The position numbers and the translations under genes are program-made. Shown here piece by piece: positions 25,679 to 33,427 of a stretch of 33,427 bases of DNA; the stretch's first letter is position 1; the number at the start of each line of letters is the position of its first letter. Source of the stretch: Synechococcus sp. SB0662_bin_14. Its GTDB lineage: Bacteria > Cyanobacteriota > Cyanobacteriia > PCC-6307 > Cyanobiaceae. The DNA lies in the NCBI GenBank assembly GCA_009840445.1, contig VXNS01000051.1, positions 1 to 33,427 of the forward strand, given 5' to 3'. The notes under the pieces were generated by a model. The model was not told where the DNA came from. It was given only the letters and a program-made list of their open reading frames with translations, and did not search any database.

Positions 25679-26428
25679 ATGCTGCTGTGTACTCCCCCTC
25701 TCCAGGCTTCCACCCCCGTCCCGAATCGCAGCCAGTGGGCCGAACCGTTTGCAGGCATCTCCATGGTGGTGGTCTGCGACCGTCAGGACATCCTCAGCCT
25801 TGTGTTGATCGGCAGCGTTGTTCTGTTTCCCCAGGCGCTGAACCTGGAGCTGTCCACCTGTGCAACCCACGGCCTGGCTCTGGTCCGCGCCAGACAACCT
25901 CAACTGCTCGTCTGTATCGAACCCTTGGCCGAAGGGGACACACTTGCACTCGTCTCCCAAGCCAAACGCCTGCCCGCAGCCCCAAAAATTCTCTTGATCC
26001 GCAACTCTACTGATTCTCAATTATTTCCCGTGACCGTGGAGACCTACTGCGACGGCATCCTTGGCGCCGACGCGGCGGATGCCGGCACCGTCTTTCAAGC
26101 CTTGCGCATTGTCGCCGGTGGGGACACCTACAGGGATTACCCGGTCACCACCGCCTCCTCCCAGGGCGGCAACGGCTTCAACCGGCCTCAGGGAGACCGC
26201 AAGCTCACGGCGCGAGAACGACAAGTCCTGGAACTGATTGTGCGCGGATGCTCCAACCAGGAAATCAGTCGGCAGTTGCATGTGGGACCCAGCACCGTCA
26301 AGACCCACGTGTCCCGCCTGCTGGACAAGCTGGATGCCCGCGACCGCACCCAGGCCGCGGTTCGAGCCATTGCCCTGGGGCTGGCGCCCTGGCCTCCAGG
26401 GGAGCAGACGGTGCGCCCGGCGCCATGA
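25679..26428 (+). CDS. LuxR/NarL-type regulator with degenerate receiver domain
   Basis: Transcription regulator with a receiver-like N-terminal half and a C-terminal LuxR helix-turn-helix: LTARERQVLELIVRGCSNQE, then VGPSTVKTHVSRLLDKLDARDR, a canonical GerE domain. In the receiver-like half the phospho-acceptor position is isoleucine (PQLLVCIEPLAEGD), the conserved Thr region reads LLIRNS and the conserved Lys position is alanine (ILGADAAD). The DD pair is reduced to CD. It is thus not phosphorylatable by the usual route. Starts are uncertain: ATG 25679 or ATG 25763 (MVVVCDRQD), the latter just before the domain. It is preceded by a Fur-like box and follows another degenerate regulator by 94 nt. 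Confidence 0.82.
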   Translation: MLLCTPPLQASTPVPNRSQWAEPFAGISMVVVCDRQDILSLVLIGSVVLFPQALNLELSTCATHGLALVRARQPQLLVCIEPLAEGDTLALVSQAKRLPAAPKILLIRNSTDSQLFPVTVETYCDGILGADAADAGTVFQALRIVAGGDTYRDYPVTTASSQGGNGFNRPQGDRKLTARERQVLELIVRGCSNQEISRQLHVGPSTVKTHVSRLLDKLDARDRTQAAVRAIALGLAPWPPGEQTVRPAP

Positions 26429-26434
26429 ACAGGC

Positions 26435-26451
26435 CCCCGGCTCCTGCGGGG
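26435..26451 (+). terminator. Hairpin after the LuxR-type regulator
   Basis: CCCCG at 26435-26439 pairs with CGGGG at 26447-26451 with a 7-nt loop. AATTCCAATTTT follows, giving a short T-run. It begins 7 nt after the regulator stop and is a plausible weak intrinsic terminator. Confidence 0.4.
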
Positions 26452-26512
26452 AATTCCAATTTTCTACGAAGAGGGAAAATCCTGTTACAGTACGGCAACT
26501 GCCTGAACCCTG

Positions 26513-26659
26513 TTGGACAATCTCACCGCCATCAATCTCTCCTTGCTGATTGGCGCTTCTGCCCTGGCGCTGTTCTTCGTCAGCGACGGTTTCCCCAACG
26601 ACGACGACGACGACTCGTCCGACGGCGGTCTGATGCAGCCTGTCGGCGCCACAATCTGA
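26513..26659 (+). CDS. 48-residue single-TM peptide with polyaspartate tail
   Basis: The small ORF starts with TTG directly after an in-frame TGA (26504-26506), so TTG 26513 is the only usual start. It encodes a short N-terminus, one hydrophobic helix (AINLSLLIGASALALFFV), and then an acidic linker with five consecutive aspartates (PNDDDDDSSDGG) and the tail LMQPVGATI. The amphipathic layout, and the helix plus acid cluster, are coding-like rather than chance. I think similar peptides occur in marine picocyanobacteria but know no name. It could be a small subunit of a membrane complex. No strong ribosome site is seen. Confidence 0.5.
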   Translation: MDNLTAINLSLLIGASALALFFVSDGFPNDDDDDSSDGGLMQPVGATI

Positions 26660-26699
26660 GGCCGCAGCGGCACGTTCCCCCGCCGGGAACTCCAGGTCC

Positions 26700-27998
26700 C
26701 TAGAAATTCCGGGTCTCGCTGCCTTCAGGCTGAGCCAACGCCTTCAGGAGGATCCCTTCCGCAACCCGGTATTGGCGATCCTGGTCCGTGCCCAGGCCGT
26801 CCACCCCCAAATCCCGAAGTTCCTCGACGCTCAGCAGGGACTCCACGTCCGGCGCAATCCCTTCCCGGTGGATGTCGCGGCCGTTGGGGGTCAGATATTT
26901 GGAGATGGTCACCGTCATGCCGGAACCATCCGACAGCCCACGCACGGACTGCACCAAGCCCTTCCCGAAGGTTTGCTCCCCCACAAGCCGTCCCCGATCA
27001 TTGTCCTGAATGGCGCCGGATAAAATTTCACTGGCGCTGGCGCTCACCTCGTTGACCAGGACCACCAGAGGGTCCTCCGTGAGGGGTTCCTTGCGTGTGA
27101 AGCGGATGCTCCTGGATCGCTCACTCTGGATGCTCACAATGGGCACGCCAACATCCAGCCACTGGTCGCTAATGGCCACGCTGGCTTCCAGCAGGCCGCC
27201 GGGATTGAAGCGCAGATCCAGCACGTAGGCATCAACACCTTGGGCTTCCATGTCCTTGACCACCTCGGACATGTCCATGGCCGCGTTGGCGCTGAACTGC
27301 TTGAGGCGAATGTAACCCACCTGGGCGCCGGCCGCGGTGGTATTGATCCGGCTCACCACCGGGTTGATGCTGATGCGGTCCCGGATGATGACCACGTCGA
27401 AGTCCTCCTCGTCGTCCCGCTCGATGGTGAGCATGACCAGGGAGCCGATGGGTCCGCGGATCAGTTGAACCGCTTCCTGGGAGCTCATGCCTCGGGCATC
27501 CTTGCCGTCAATGCCCACAATGCGGTCGCTGGTCTGCACGCCGGCGGCGGCGGCAGGGCCGTCCTCGATGGGCGCCACCACGGTCAAACGCTGGGTGTCC
27601 TCGTCAAAGCTGAGCTGGATCCCGACCCCCGTCAACTCACCGCTGGTATCGATGTGCAGTTCCTTGAACTCGTCAGGATCCATGAAGCGGGTGTAGGGGT
27701 CGTCCAGGGTGAGCAACATGCCCCGAATGGCCTCGTAGGCCTCCTTTCTGGTGCTGTAGGTCTTCGAGAGAAGGTCTTTGCGCAGTTGGCGCCAACTGTC
27801 CTTGTCGTAGTCCCCTATGGAGGCCAGGTAGTTGCGGTAGACGATCTGCCACGCCTCGTCAATCACCTCCTTGGGGCTGTCCGTAATGAGGGCCGCCCAA
27901 CCGCCACTGGGCAGGACGGCGCTGCCGAGCACCAGCAAGGCGCTGCACCCGGACAGCGCCAGGGCGCGCTTTAACCATAAGGGGGTTGGAGAATTCAT
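26700..27998 (-). CDS. C-terminal processing peptidase (CtpA-type, S41 family)
   Basis: Periplasmic or lumenal serine protease that trims C-termini; the cyanobacterial CtpA matures photosystem II D1, and paralogues have other targets. A signal peptide or anchor (ALALSGCSALLVLGSAVLP) opens the protein. The PDZ domain includes GVGIQLSF and the VQTSDRIVGIDGKD segment. The catalytic serine lies in NEVSASASEILSGAI and the catalytic lysine in EQTFGKGLVQSV. Length is 432 residues. The start was set at ATG 27998; GTG 28001 is adjacent. Which Ctp paralogue (A, B or C) is not decided. Confidence 0.92.
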   Translation of the reverse strand: MNSPTPLWLKRALALSGCSALLVLGSAVLPSGGWAALITDSPKEVIDEAWQIVYRNYLASIGDYDKDSWRQLRKDLLSKTYSTRKEAYEAIRGMLLTLDDPYTRFMDPDEFKELHIDTSGELTGVGIQLSFDEDTQRLTVVAPIEDGPAAAAGVQTSDRIVGIDGKDARGMSSQEAVQLIRGPIGSLVMLTIERDDEEDFDVVIIRDRISINPVVSRINTTAAGAQVGYIRLKQFSANAAMDMSEVVKDMEAQGVDAYVLDLRFNPGGLLEASVAISDQWLDVGVPIVSIQSERSRSIRFTRKEPLTEDPLVVLVNEVSASASEILSGAIQDNDRGRLVGEQTFGKGLVQSVRGLSDGSGMTVTISKYLTPNGRDIHREGIAPDVESLLSVEELRDLGVDGLGTDQDRQYRVAEGILLKALAQPEGSETRNF

Positions 27999-28068
27999 CA
28001 CGTCGTGATCACGCAGAACATCAGCCTATAGATGGCCGTCTCCTGAACACGGCCCTGGCGGGACAGGT

Positions 28069-29064
28069 TCAGGCCATGGCCGTGTTGTTCAGGGTGTCCA
28101 GCCATTGCAACAGGACCCGGTTGAAGTGCTCCGGCTGTTCGTCATGGGGGCAGTGGCCGGCATCCAGAATCACTTCCTTGGCGTCCGGCGCCGCTTCACG
28201 AAACAGCGCCAGCCGTGGAACGGGGTTGATCCAGGGGTCATGGCGTCCCCAGCAGAACAGCAGCGGCGCCCGCACCTGGGCAAACCACTCGTCCACCGGC
28301 TTGTGGGCAGGCATGTTGAGGATGTTGGCAAACACGGCGAAGGCGCCCGGATCCAGGGCGGGGCGGCGAATGGCGTCCACCAGAGCCTCGTCCACGTTGG
28401 TGGGATCCACGTACACCTTCCGCAACTGGCGGCGGATGCTGCCGGGGCGCCGCAGACTCTCGAACAACAACCTCTGGAAGACCCGGGTTTTGAAAAGGGC
28501 CAGCCCCATGGCCGCAAGACCGCTGACGGCCCAGGAGAATGGCCTGTTCCCCGTTGTCCTGCCTTGCTCACGGCGAAACCGCCCCATGGGATTGAGCAGA
28601 GCCACGCCGGCGCTGGCATGGGGCTGAGCCGCCGCCGCCCGAAGGGCCACGTATCCCCCGAGGGAGTTGCCCACGAACACTGCCGGTCGCCCCACCCGCT
28701 CCCTGGCGTAGTCCAGAAGCTGGTCGCGCCAGAAGGTGGTGTCCAGCGCCAGATCCGTGGGCTTGGCGCTGCGGCCGAAGCCCAGCAAGTCGAAGGCGTG
28801 GACTTCGTACTGCTGAGCGAGACAGGGAACGTTGTGGCGCCAATGCTGGGTGCTGGCGCCAAAGCCGTGAACCAGCACCAGGGGCGGGCGCCTCCGGCTG
28901 TCCTTCACCGCGCCCTGGTCTTGGGGCGTTGCCCTCAGGCAGTGGACGGACTGCCCCCGAAACTGCCAACGGTGACTGGTGACGCTAATCGGGTGTGTTG
29001 CTGCACCGCCGGCCGGCCGCGATGCCGGCAAGGCTGCTGGAGATTTTGAAGGAATCGCGGCCAT
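28069..29064 (-). CDS. Alpha/beta-hydrolase, pheophytinase/chlorophyll-dephytylase-like
   Basis: Cytoplasmic esterase-fold enzyme of 331 residues. The catalytic serine is in the nucleophile elbow VGNSLGGYVALRAA. The acid is probably the Asp in CWGRHDPWINPV and the base the His in LDAGHCPHDEQP. The oxyanion segment is LVHGFGASTQHWRHN, and DLLGFGRSAKP follows. This combination (HWR-N-P, DLLGFGxSxKP, GNSLGGY) is close to pheophytinase and chlorophyll dephytylase relatives, so a chlorophyll phytol-ester substrate is possible but inferred. ATG 29064 is chosen. It is convergent with nothing and lies downstream of the antiporter, 33 nt after its stop, on the same strand. Confidence 0.8.
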   Translation of the reverse strand: MAAIPSKSPAALPASRPAGGAATHPISVTSHRWQFRGQSVHCLRATPQDQGAVKDSRRRPPLVLVHGFGASTQHWRHNVPCLAQQYEVHAFDLLGFGRSAKPTDLALDTTFWRDQLLDYARERVGRPAVFVGNSLGGYVALRAAAAQPHASAGVALLNPMGRFRREQGRTTGNRPFSWAVSGLAAMGLALFKTRVFQRLLFESLRRPGSIRRQLRKVYVDPTNVDEALVDAIRRPALDPGAFAVFANILNMPAHKPVDEWFAQVRAPLLFCWGRHDPWINPVPRLALFREAAPDAKEVILDAGHCPHDEQPEHFNRVLLQWLDTLNNTAMA

Positions 29065-29097
29065 GGCGTACACCGGGACGGGGGACGAAGAAAATCC

Positions 29098-30477
29098 TTA
29101 GGACGAGGCAGTGTTCACCAGCTTGGGGTCGCCGCCGGCTGCGCCGGGGAGCACCAGGCGCAGCAGCAGGGGCGCCAGGAAGGTGGTGCCAATCACCATC
29201 AGGAGAATGGCCGCCTCCAGGTTGTCGCTGAGCACGTGGGTGCTGCCCCCCAGGGCCAGGAACACCAGACCCACCTCTCCCCGGGGCATCATGCCCAGGC
29301 CTACCGCCAGGCGGTTGGTTTTTTCCTTGCTCCAGTAGGCCCAGCCCGTGGCCACCTTGCCCAGGATGGCCACCATGAGCAGGAAGCCAGCCATCACCAG
29401 GCCGCTCCGGTTGGCGGGATCCAGGGGATTGATGACGGAAAAATCGAAGCCGGTGCCGATCATCACGAAGAAAAGGGTGGCAAAGAGGGCCACGATGGGC
29501 TCGGTCAGGGCCGTGAGCTCATGGACGTGTTTGGAATTGCTCAGGATCAAGCCCGCGGCAAACGCGCCAAGCACCGCCTCCAGGCCAATGGCCGTGGCCA
29601 CGAAACAGCCCAGAGCCAGCACGATAAAGCCGCAGACGATTTTCTCCCCCGGGGCCTCCAGGGCATCCACCAGTCGGTCGAACCAGGGGGCGGCCGTGCG
29701 GCTCAGGAACAGGGAAACGGCCACGAATCCCACCGCCACCACCAGCAGCTTGAGGATGGGCGCGGCGGCCAGGGAACCACCCGTGGCCAGCTTGGCCACC
29801 ACCGCCAGGATCACGATGCCCAGAATGTCGTCCAGCACCGCGGCGCCAATCACCGTCTGCCCTTCGCTGGTTTTCAGGTACTTAAGCTCGCCGAACACCT
29901 TGGCGGTGATGCCGATGCTGGTGGCGGTCAGGGCTGCGCCGGCAAAGATGGCTGGAATCATGTCGATGCCGAAGAGATAAATCAGCCCCAGCGTGCCTCC
30001 TGCAAACGGCAGAACCACGCCGACGGTGGCGACGCTCAAGGCCCGAACCCCCACCCGGAGCAGTTGCTTCAAGTCGCTTTCCAGGCCCGTGAGAAACAGG
30101 AGGGCATAAAGCCCCACCTGGGAGAAACTGGTCAGCTTGACCGATGTTTCCACGTAGATCTCGTCCACCACTTCCTTGGGAACGGAAGACAGGCCACTCA
30201 CCAGTTGGAGCAGGTTGGTGCTGATGTGGGTCTGGATCTCGGGCGGAAGCACCAGGTGGAGACCGGAGGCGCCGATGATGACGCCGGCCACCAACTCGCC
30301 GATCAACGTGGGCAGGCTGAGACGGACAAGAACCTCCGCAAGGAGCCGGGCCGCCAGAAAAATCACCACGAATTCGGCAGCACCCAGAAGAGTCTCGGCG
30401 GATTCCTTGTCATGGGCGCTCACCACCAGCGGGTGCAGTGGCAGTTCCCGGAACAGGGCCTGGAACATGGGCATCAT
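29098..30477 (-). CDS. CPA2-type cation:proton antiporter
   Basis: Integral membrane Na+/H+ or K+/H+ exchanger (Na_H_exchanger fold) of about 460 residues with around 12 helices. The expected motifs are LPTLIGELVAGVIIGASGL near the N-terminus, the ALTATSIGITAKVFGELK segment of the unwound-helix region, and the paired aspartates in GAAVLDDILGIVILA that carry protons. It lacks the C-terminal RCK/TrkA-N domain found in KefB. Cyanobacterial relatives include NhaS3-like thylakoid or plasma-membrane antiporters. ATG 30477 was preferred over GTG 30486. It is divergent from glycogen phosphorylase. Confidence 0.9.
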   Translation of the reverse strand: MMPMFQALFRELPLHPLVVSAHDKESAETLLGAAEFVVIFLAARLLAEVLVRLSLPTLIGELVAGVIIGASGLHLVLPPEIQTHISTNLLQLVSGLSSVPKEVVDEIYVETSVKLTSFSQVGLYALLFLTGLESDLKQLLRVGVRALSVATVGVVLPFAGGTLGLIYLFGIDMIPAIFAGAALTATSIGITAKVFGELKYLKTSEGQTVIGAAVLDDILGIVILAVVAKLATGGSLAAAPILKLLVVAVGFVAVSLFLSRTAAPWFDRLVDALEAPGEKIVCGFIVLALGCFVATAIGLEAVLGAFAAGLILSNSKHVHELTALTEPIVALFATLFFVMIGTGFDFSVINPLDPANRSGLVMAGFLLMVAILGKVATGWAYWSKEKTNRLAVGLGMMPRGEVGLVFLALGGSTHVLSDNLEAAILLMVIGTTFLAPLLLRLVLPGAAGGDPKLVNTASS

Positions 30478-30520
30478 TGGGGGCACAGGTGGAGACGATT
30501 AGCTGAGATGGTTCATTAAC

Positions 30521-30546
30521 ACTAGACTCTAGTCCTGGATTCCAGG
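30521..30546. promoter_or_regulatory. Two abutting perfect 13-bp palindromes in a divergent promoter region
   Basis: ACTAGACTCTAGT (30521-30533) and CCTGGATTCCAGG (30534-30546) are each perfect inverted repeats of 6+1+6 bases, with no gap between them. They lie 44 nt upstream of the antiporter ATG and about 125 nt upstream of the glgP ATG at 30671. They could be operator sites for two different regulators or form RNA hairpins in either leader. There is no known binding-site assignment. Confidence 0.5.
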
Positions 30547-30670
30547 GGTAACAACGGCGTCCACAAGGGCGCCAAAAGCTTCCGAGGGAGTTTAACAACT
30601 GCCCGGTTGGTCCTCGTTAGCATCAATGCCGGAAGCCAGGTGGTACAGCCTGTTCACCGTCCTCCCCAAG

Positions 30671-33202
30671 ATGACCAATCCCACGCCCGCAGAGTTCCGT
30701 CTCCCAACGCCTGGTTGCTACGCGGATCCGGAGCGCAGTGGCCTCAAGGCCAGCGAGCTGTTTGACGGCATGACCGAGCACCTGTTTTTCACCCTCGGGA
30801 AGCTGGCGCCAAGCGCCACCAAGCACGACCTCTATATGGCCTTGAGCTATGCGGTGCGGGATCGGCTGATGATGCGCTACCTGGCGGGGAAGCAGGCCTT
30901 GCGGGAAACGCCCCGCAAGACCGTGGCCTATCTCTCGGCAGAGTTCCTCATCGGTCCTCAACTGGGCAACAACCTGGTCATGCTGGGGATTGAAGACGCC
31001 GCAGCCCTGGCCCTGCAGCAGTTTGGGGTCCAGAGCCTGGATACGGTGTTGGAGGTGGAGGAAGAGCCCGGGCTCGGCAACGGCGGCCTGGGGCGACTGG
31101 CCGCCTGCTACATGGAGTCCCTGGCCAGTTTGCAGGTGCCGGCCGTGGGGTACGGCATCCGCTACGAGTTCGGCATTTTCGACCAGTTGATCCGCGACGG
31201 TTGGCAGGTGGAAATTACGGACAAGTGGCTGAAGGCCGGATGGCCGTGGGAACTGCCCCAACCGGATGAAGCCTGCGTGGTGGGCTTTGGCGGCCATACC
31301 GAAAGCTACACCGACGACAAGGGGCACTACCACTCCCGCTGGGTGCCGGCAGAGCACGCCATTGGCATCCCCCACGACGTGCCGGTTCTGGGGTACCAGG
31401 TGAACACCTGCAACCGCCTGCGCCTCTGGCGGGCCGACGCCACCGAGAGCTTTGACTTCTATGCCTTCAACATCGGCGACTACTACGGCGCCGTGGAGGA
31501 AAAGGTGGGGTCTGAAACCCTCTCCAAGGTGCTCTATCCCAACGACGGGACCGACGAGGGTCGCCGCCTGCGCCTCAAGCAACAGCACTTCTTTGTGAGC
31601 TGTTCCCTTCAGGACATGCTGCGGTCCTTTGAAAAGCGGCAGATCCCCCTGGAGGAGTTTCCCCAGCATTGGGCCATCCAGATGAACGACACCCATCCCG
31701 CCATCGCCGTGGCGGAGCTCATGCGGCTGCTGATTGACGAGAAGCGCCTGTCATGGGACGGTGCCTGGAGCATCACCAGTCGTTGCCTGGCCTACACCAA
31801 CCACACCCTGCTCCCTGAAGCGCTGGAGAAGTGGAACCTGCCCCTGTTTGCCTCCCTCTTGCCGCGACACCTGGAAATCATCTACGAGATCAACCGCCGC
31901 TTTCTCCAGCAGGTGCGTCTGCGCTATCCGGGAAACAACCAGATTCTGAGAACCCTCTCCATCATTGACGAAGACGGGGACAAGGCCGTGCGCATGGCCC
32001 ACCTGGCCACCATTGGCGCCCACCACGTCAACGGCGTAGCGGCATTGCACAGCGAGCTGGTGAAAACAAACCTGATGCCGGAGTTTTCAGCCCTCTGGCC
32101 GGAGAAGTTCACCAACGTCACCAACGGCGTCACCCCCAGGCGCTGGCTGGTTTTGGCCAACCCCAAGCTGCGCACCCTGCTCAACGAGACCATTGGTGAG
32201 GGGTGGATTCAGGACCTGGACCAACTGAGCGAGCTGGAAGCGTTTCAAGAGGACAAGAGTTTCCTGGAGCGCTGGGAGCAAACCCACCTGGCCGCCAAGC
32301 GGAACCTCGCCGGCATCATTCATCGCCGCACCGGGATTCTGGTGGATCCCGGCTCCCTCTTCGACGTGCAGGTGAAGCGGATTCACGAATATAAACGGCA
32401 ACACCTCAACGCCCTTCAGGTGGCGGCCCAATACGTGCGTATCAAAGAGGGCGACGCCGACCATATGCCGTCCCGTACCGTCCTGTTTGGCGGCAAGGCG
32501 GCGCCGGGCTATTACATGGCCAAGCTGATCATCCGCTTCATCAACGGCATCGCGGACACCATCAATTCCGACCCGGATATGGACGGCCGCCTGCAGGTGC
32601 TCTTTTTGCCGGACTACAACGTCACTACAGGTCAGTCCATCTATCCCGCCTCGGATCTTTCCGAGCAAATTTCCACAGCGGGAAAAGAGGCTTCCGGCAC
32701 CGGCAACATGAAGTTCGCCTTGAACGGCTCCCTCACCGTCGGCACCCTTGACGGTGCCAATCTAGAGATCCGTGATCGGGTGGGCACGGACAATTTCTTC
32801 CTCTTTGGCTATACAGCAACGGAGTTGCAAAGCCTGCGTCAAGAGGGCTACTGCCCCGGGGAGGTCCTGTCCCGGCAGCCTTTGCTCCAACAGGTGGTGA
32901 ACCTGGTGCAACAAGGGCACTTCAGCAACGGGGACCGGGACATGTTCCAGCCCTTGATCAACAACCTGATCCATCACGACCCCTTCTTCGTCTTTGCCGA
33001 CTTTGGGGACTACCTGCGGGCCCAGGAAGAGGTGAGCCATGCCTGGCTGGATCGTCCCCGCTGGAATCGCATGTCTCTGCTCAACAGTGCGCGCAACGGT
33101 TTCTTTTCTTCAGACCGTTCCGTTCGGGAGTACTGTGAACACATCTGGAAGGCCCAACCCTTCCCCGTGGAAGTCAAGTGTGAATTACCGGGGATCACTT
33201 AA
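30671..33202 (+). CDS. glgP: Glycogen phosphorylase
   Basis: PLP-dependent enzyme releasing glucose-1-phosphate from glycogen, cytoplasmic; this is the degradative side of carbon storage. The family start is LPTPGCYADPERSG. Key blocks are EPGLGNGGLGRLAACYMESLA, QMNDTHPAIAVAEL, TNGVTPRRWL, QVKRIHEYKRQHLNALQ, and the PLP-lysine signature KEASGTGNMKFALNGSLTVGTLDGAN. The protein has 843 residues from ATG 30671 (MTNPTPAEF); an upstream ATG at 30626 would add 15 residues without homology. With the sucrose-phosphate synthase elsewhere in the window it belongs to glucose storage and osmolyte metabolism, though not in one operon. Confidence 0.96.
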   Translation: MTNPTPAEFRLPTPGCYADPERSGLKASELFDGMTEHLFFTLGKLAPSATKHDLYMALSYAVRDRLMMRYLAGKQALRETPRKTVAYLSAEFLIGPQLGNNLVMLGIEDAAALALQQFGVQSLDTVLEVEEEPGLGNGGLGRLAACYMESLASLQVPAVGYGIRYEFGIFDQLIRDGWQVEITDKWLKAGWPWELPQPDEACVVGFGGHTESYTDDKGHYHSRWVPAEHAIGIPHDVPVLGYQVNTCNRLRLWRADATESFDFYAFNIGDYYGAVEEKVGSETLSKVLYPNDGTDEGRRLRLKQQHFFVSCSLQDMLRSFEKRQIPLEEFPQHWAIQMNDTHPAIAVAELMRLLIDEKRLSWDGAWSITSRCLAYTNHTLLPEALEKWNLPLFASLLPRHLEIIYEINRRFLQQVRLRYPGNNQILRTLSIIDEDGDKAVRMAHLATIGAHHVNGVAALHSELVKTNLMPEFSALWPEKFTNVTNGVTPRRWLVLANPKLRTLLNETIGEGWIQDLDQLSELEAFQEDKSFLERWEQTHLAAKRNLAGIIHRRTGILVDPGSLFDVQVKRIHEYKRQHLNALQVAAQYVRIKEGDADHMPSRTVLFGGKAAPGYYMAKLIIRFINGIADTINSDPDMDGRLQVLFLPDYNVTTGQSIYPASDLSEQISTAGKEASGTGNMKFALNGSLTVGTLDGANLEIRDRVGTDNFFLFGYTATELQSLRQEGYCPGEVLSRQPLLQQVVNLVQQGHFSNGDRDMFQPLINNLIHHDPFFVFADFGDYLRAQEEVSHAWLDRPRWNRMSLLNSARNGFFSSDRSVREYCEHIWKAQPFPVEVKCELPGIT

Positions 33203-33372
33203 GGTCACCACGAAAAATCGAGCAAGACCTTGCAGTGGGCTGTCATCTCACCGTGAGAAAGTCAGCTGTGGAGGGATTTCTCGTAGCCTGTCAGGACTCT
33301 CCAATGCGGGGAGAGGGCAATTTTCATGGTGCCCGCCCTGAGGACTCTTCTGAGCTTTTCTGAAGGAAGGGT
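33203..33372. other. Intergenic region after glgP
   Basis: The sequence between glgP and the minus-strand frame at the right edge. AAGGTC (33200-33205) and GACCTT (33225-33230) could pair across 19 nt, but the loop is long and no T-run follows. No gene or RNA is recognised here. Confidence 0.3.
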
Positions 33373-33427
33373 TCAGAGTTGTAGTGAGAAGCGAAGGTTG
33401 AGGGAGTGGTTGGCGGTGGAGTCCGTT
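33373..33427 (-). CDS. Possible C-terminus of an outer-membrane protein, truncated by window edge
   Basis: The minus-strand frame ending in TGA at 33373-33375 reads TDSTANHSLNLRFSLQL up to the window edge. Alternating polar/hydrophobic residues and a final hydrophobic residue resemble the last strand of a beta-barrel protein. Only 17 codons are visible, so this is tentative; an unrelated gene end or chance frame is possible. Confidence 0.3.
   Translation of the reverse strand, partial: TDSTANHSLNLRFSLQL

Noticed and set aside
26598-26620. GACGACGACGACGAC tract
   Set aside because: It encodes the aspartate run of the small membrane peptide; no other copy or array structure is present.

Overview
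The window reads as chromosomal DNA of a GC-rich picocyanobacterium of the marine Synechococcus/Cyanobium type. The evidence is a plant-like lycopene cyclase (CrtL family), a two-domain sucrose-phosphate synthase, a Tic20-family membrane protein, a DUF3134 protein, a DUF6761-like protein, glycogen phosphorylase and a CtpA-type protease, all typical of cyanobacteria. I cannot fix the species. A sponge-associated lineage would fit the GC content and the IS debris, but that is inference only.

Layout: 1-4.95 kb (+) holds the 3' end of an IscA/HesB-type Fe-S protein, rpmB, a lycopene cyclase, rsmG and sucrose-phosphate synthase. 4.98-6.68 kb (-) holds mraY with a small downstream ORF, and a DUF3134 protein. 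6.73-8.16 kb (+) holds a small membrane protein and argG. 8.15-10.03 kb (-) holds rpsF, tic20-like and aroE. dnaK follows (+).

12.2-15.3 kb is an accessory island of lower GC than its surroundings. It contains a two-gene minus-strand unit, a Tat-exported lipoprotein haloperoxidase of the vanadium/PAP2 superfamily followed 6 nt later by an outer-membrane beta-barrel protein, plus about 0.7 kb of AT-richer non-coding DNA. 15.36-19.24 kb (+) holds glyoxalase II, a proline-rich protein with two C-terminal repeats, LarC and a YbhN-like integral membrane protein.

19.24-19.73 kb is debris: a frameshifted coiled-coil ORF and an IS982-type transposase fragment. It adjoins an AT-rich exported protein gene whose ATG overlaps the stop of a fused FutB-type iron permease; a G3E (CobW-like) GTPase lies upstream, giving a probable three-gene metal-related operon. 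23.1-26.7 kb contains an exported TPR-like protein, a BolA-Grx4 pair, a DUF6761-like protein, two successive regulators with degenerate receiver domains (OmpR-type and LuxR-type, the second behind a Fur-like box) and a 48-residue acidic-tailed membrane peptide. 26.7-33.2 kb ends with a C-terminal processing protease, a pheophytinase-like alpha/beta hydrolase, a CPA2 antiporter and glycogen phosphorylase. The last two are divergent, and two perfect, abutting 13-bp palindromes lie between them.

Functional themes: Fe-S/iron handling (IscA-like, FutB, BolA/Grx4, a possible Fur-box regulator), carbohydrate metabolism (SPS, GlgP), envelope and pigment synthesis, and one acquired secreted-oxidase cassette. 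I saw no tRNA, rRNA or CRISPR array.
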